A model generated the notes under the pieces. That model did not search any database. It was given only the letters and a program-made list of their open reading frames with translations, and had not been told where the DNA came from. A stretch of 64,000 nucleotides of DNA from Actinomucor elegans (lineage: Eukaryota; Mucoromycota; Mucoromycetes; Mucorales; Mucoraceae), in assembly GCA_026027325.1 (NCBI GenBank), contig JAMSLZ010000004.1, positions 1,674,001-1,738,000 on the forward strand, given 5' to 3'. This document shows, piece by piece, positions 61,405-64,000 of the stretch; the stretch's first letter is position 1; each line of letters starts with the position of its first letter. The position numbers and the translations under genes are program-made.

Positions 61405-62754
61405 ATGTCTACTGAACAAATCCAATTTCCACACGAAGTTCTGATGCACATCTTTGTCTATACACAATCAGCTGATATAGTTACGTGTTTCTATGTTTTC
61501 CGCGCTTGGTATGCGCCAGCAAAGCATTATTGTCATAGGGATATAGAGTTCATTCGATTTTCTTTCATTAGACGTTTTATAACATGCATGCAATCAGATC
61601 CTGATCAATCAAATTTATTTATGGAAAAAATCACATTTACATGCAATGATCTTGATTTCTGTTCTCCGTTTCATATCTTCACAACCATGTTGGAACAGCT
61701 GAGGGTATTATGTCCACATGTGCAAACATTAGCTGCTTTGGACCCACTCAAGCCGATTATAATTGACGCATAAGACCAGCTACCCTATCCTTCTGCAATC
61801 TCGACTGGATTCTATATTCTGATTCTTACGCATATTTCAGCTGTGCTCGCTTTGATCAAATTCAGTTCCTACTTGGGAACTTTAGACATTTCCAAGTCTC
61901 CAGAAATTGTATATTGGTCAACAGCTGGGTAATTTTGAAGCCTTGGAAAGCATCTTGAGCTTGTAGCCATAACTGCAAGATCTGACAGCTGCTTTTCCAG
62001 ATTGAACCGATCATATAGATGGCAGTAGTGATAGTAAAGTGCAGAGCAAATGATCTCGATTGCAAAAGCAACCTTTTTATCCCAAGTTGAAACACTTGGA
62101 GCTTTGTTTGCCCTATAACGAGTTACGGCTTGATCTTTTAATGGGTTTTTACATAAACTTGATCATTTGGACCAACTTAAAATCAAAGCTATTGCTTTCT
62201 CATCGGCCGGAACATCAGAAATAGAAACCTTTCTTGATTTGTTTCACAAGGTATCTTCGGCCTCTTACGAGATTGATGAAGGCGATATTAGCTCCTAGGA
62301 ATTCATCGCTACCCTTTTCTATCTGAAAACTCTTATTTAAATATCAAGTCTTTTGGAAGCACACCACTATAAAATTAGAGGGCATCTTTTTCCAATATCG
62401 TGGGGCTTGGGCACTCCAATGCTACCATACCACCAATACCAAACATCGTAAACTGACAATAAATTTACAGACAACAACGTAGCTGTGTTGATGTCACAAA
62501 CAAGCCTGCAGGTGCTGGATATAGATTTGAAGCAATTTTTTGTAGTTGAAAACTCGCAAAAAGAAGTGTTGACTAAGATTAACGATAATAGTCGAAGCTG
62601 GTTATTTTATACAAATATTGAAAAGAAGCAGTATATATTACCTAGAGAAAAACGAGTATCAAAGTGCTTTATTAGTACACTAAAGTTTAGAAATATTGTA
62701 CAGTTGAAAGCTTCTTATTTGATTCAGTATAAAGGCAGTATCGAACTATCATAA
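61405..62754 (+). pseudogene. F-box protein pseudogene
   Basis: The first 122 codons are open: MSTEQIQFPHEVLMHIFVYT then SADIVTCFYVFRAWYAPAKH, an F-box-like start as in the large Mucoromycota F-box/LRR families, followed by FMEKITFTCNDLDFC and LRVLCPHVQTLAAL. After a stop at 61773 the sequence goes on in broken frames that still read like the same protein (LDHLDQLKIKAIAFSSAGTS, EIETFLDLFHKVSSASYEID, and an end that is open from 62485 to 62754). Several stops and shifts rule out one product. The short N-terminal piece could still be expressed. Confidence 0.6.
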
Positions 62755-63071
62755 TAATAAACCTTTATATCGTGCTATATATACATGTATGCATGTATTT
62801 ATGTAATTTGTGATTTATTTCCATTTTTTAATATTGAGGACCATTAAATGCCATCTATAATGCTCTATCAACTTTTCATTTATATTGGTCATTTGTTTCG
62901 GATTCTCAATCAATCTCAATATAGACACATCAAAAGGCAGAGTTTTGAGTAAGACAAGCATAGTATAGATACATGCGTTGGGCATTAATCAGTACAACTC
63001 TCCCAGGATAAAATAAAATTAATTTATTTACTCGCTATTAAAATTTCTAATAGATACATTATCTCATTTTG

Positions 63072-63140
63072 CACATGAACTACTAATTCAATCTGACATT
63101 CGACTGGAATCAGTCAAGTTATCTATACATCTATTGATTT
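63072..63140 (+). repeat. Dispersed repeat family A copy
   Basis: CACATGAACTACTAATTCAA, TCTGACATTCGACTGGAATC, AGTCAAGTTATCTATACATC. Confidence 0.5.
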
Positions 63141-63256
63141 AGATTATATAAAGTTCATGTCCTTTATCGTCAGTTGCTGAAATCCAATATACACATTAAA
63201 TTTATTTCATATGGTTGTTCTAAGGTGTTCAACAATTCGTTCTAAACTTGTAATAG

Positions 63257-63300
63257 TCATCAAATGTGATATTAAACCAAATACCACCGAGAAATAGATA
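63257..63300 (+). repeat. Dispersed repeat family A, partial copy
   Basis: GTCATCAAATGTGATATTAA followed by ACCAAATACCACCGAGAAAT. Confidence 0.4.
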
Positions 63301-63767
63301 GAGTGATTTTTTTTTTAAAAAAAAAGACCCTACTTCAGAAAATATCCCACGGGTATACTCAGGTCCAAAGTTCCACAATGCTACTAAAATGGCCTTTTTA
63401 AGACATACACCATAATATAACGGGCAATTTATATAATCTTGATCTACTGATCTATAGGTTGCTCGACTACACCCAGTCAAATGTCGTATCAGATTAGTAG
63501 CTCATGCACAAAATAAACTTCTGTATCTATTAAAGTCATTATTTTACTAAAATACAAATTATAGGCTAGAGAGTTTTGGAAAGCTAGCGAAACAGATGCC
63601 TTCAATCAACTAATATTAAATGAAACAATAATAAATTGCAAACAGAAGAAAAGGCACTACTCGAATAAGTAATAGAGCCATAGGTGATGTATCGAATGAA
63701 AAATAAAGTTTATTATAATGAAAACAATCTAAATAAATAAGTATGCAGGTATAATGTATAAAAGTAT

Positions 63768-64000
63768 TTAGTTTTTGTTAGTAGCCTCATAAGCAGGGTA
63801 ATCGGTATAACCAGCAGCATCATGAGTATAAAATGTAGCTCTGTTATAAGGATTGAATTCGTAGCCTTGACGAAGACGTTCAGGAAGATCAGGATTAGCA
63901 ATGAAAGCACGACCGAAAGCTACCAGATCACCTGTCTTTTCAGCGAGATCAATAGCATGTTCATGAGAAGTAGAGAAACCACCGGCACTAATAAAGGGAC
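63768..64000 (-). CDS. Old yellow enzyme (NADH:flavin oxidoreductase), 3' part
   Basis: C-terminal portion of an FMN-dependent ene-reductase of the old yellow enzyme family; the 5' part lies beyond the window. The visible 77 codons plus stop read PFISAGGFSTSHEHAIDLAE, then DLVAFGRAFIANPDLPERLR and QGYEFNPYNRATFYTHDAAG, ending YPAYEATNKN. The AGGF segment and the FGRxFxANPDLPxRL block are FMN-phosphate-binding hallmarks of the family, and the last residues match the 12-oxophytodienoate-reductase-like group. Codon use is biased as in the GMC oxidoreductase, which suggests good expression. Confidence 0.92.
   Translation of the reverse strand, partial: PFISAGGFSTSHEHAIDLAEKTGDLVAFGRAFIANPDLPERLRQGYEFNPYNRATFYTHDAAGYTDYPAYEATNKN

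Larger units (their letters stand above)
62755..63767. other. Spacer
   Basis: Two family A copies (63072-63140 and 63257-63300) in AT-rich sequence. A minus-strand open frame at 63229-63480 overlaps a repeat and looks spurious. Confidence 0.5.

Overview
The window looks like a piece of a nuclear genome from an early-diverging fungus, most likely Mucoromycota. The reasons are very AT-rich spacers with long poly(A)/poly(T) runs, compact genes split by many introns of about 45-65 bases with GT(A/G)-AG ends, standard code use, and a fungal gene set (Ndt80-like factor, Rtc4, Crh-type wall enzyme, GMC oxidoreductase, Sec12, p23, old yellow enzyme). The assignment is inference from gene content; there is no rRNA or other marker in the window. 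Gene models below were built by reading splice sites by eye, and reading frame was checked across introns where stated.

Layout. 1-8 kb is a dense minus-strand block: GSK3 kinase, Sec12/PREB-like WD40 protein, two small unrecognised genes, and an equilibrative nucleoside transporter (ENT) with an 8-base microexon. 9.8-15.8 kb holds a minus-strand Ndt80/PhoG-type transcription factor with a poly-Gln tract, a plus-strand RING+RRM protein that ends in a PAM2-like poly(A)-binding-protein docking motif, and minus-strand methylthioadenosine phosphorylase. 15.8-20.3 kb is gene-free. 20.3-27 kb has a secreted GMC oxidoreductase, the Hsp90 co-chaperone p23 and an HMG-box protein, all on the plus strand. 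27-31 kb is a second desert with a decayed coding fragment. 31-46.5 kb is a minus-strand secretory block: a Crh-like GH16 enzyme, two copies of a membrane UDP-glycosyltransferase about 7.9 kb apart, and a secreted acid-phosphatase-family enzyme, separated by long AT-rich spacers. 46.9-50.2 kb is the cap-binding protein CBP80. 50.2-54.4 kb is a gene-poor region with a ruined Tc1-like transposase. 54.4-58 kb has Rtc4 (plus) converging on a short USP7/Ubp15-like deubiquitinase (minus). 59-64 kb has an unrecognised plus-strand gene, an F-box pseudogene and the 3' end of an old-yellow-enzyme gene that runs off the window.

Themes. The housekeeping genes do not form a pathway, but three touch mRNA fate or its regulation (CBP80, the RING-RRM-PAM2 protein, the Ndt80-like factor). 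The points I rate most worth a second look are: the USP7-like enzyme that lacks the C-terminal ubiquitin-like repeats and instead ends in a basic stretch plus a CaaX-type Cys; the RING-RRM-PAM2 combination; the mosaic pattern of the two glycosyltransferase genes, in which exon 4 is almost identical while exons 2-3 and the flanks are diverged (gene conversion); the ENT microexon; a dispersed, degenerate intergenic repeat family with more than ten copies here; and an isolated GC-rich hairpin in an AT-rich spacer. I did not find a multi-gene system that I could call new.
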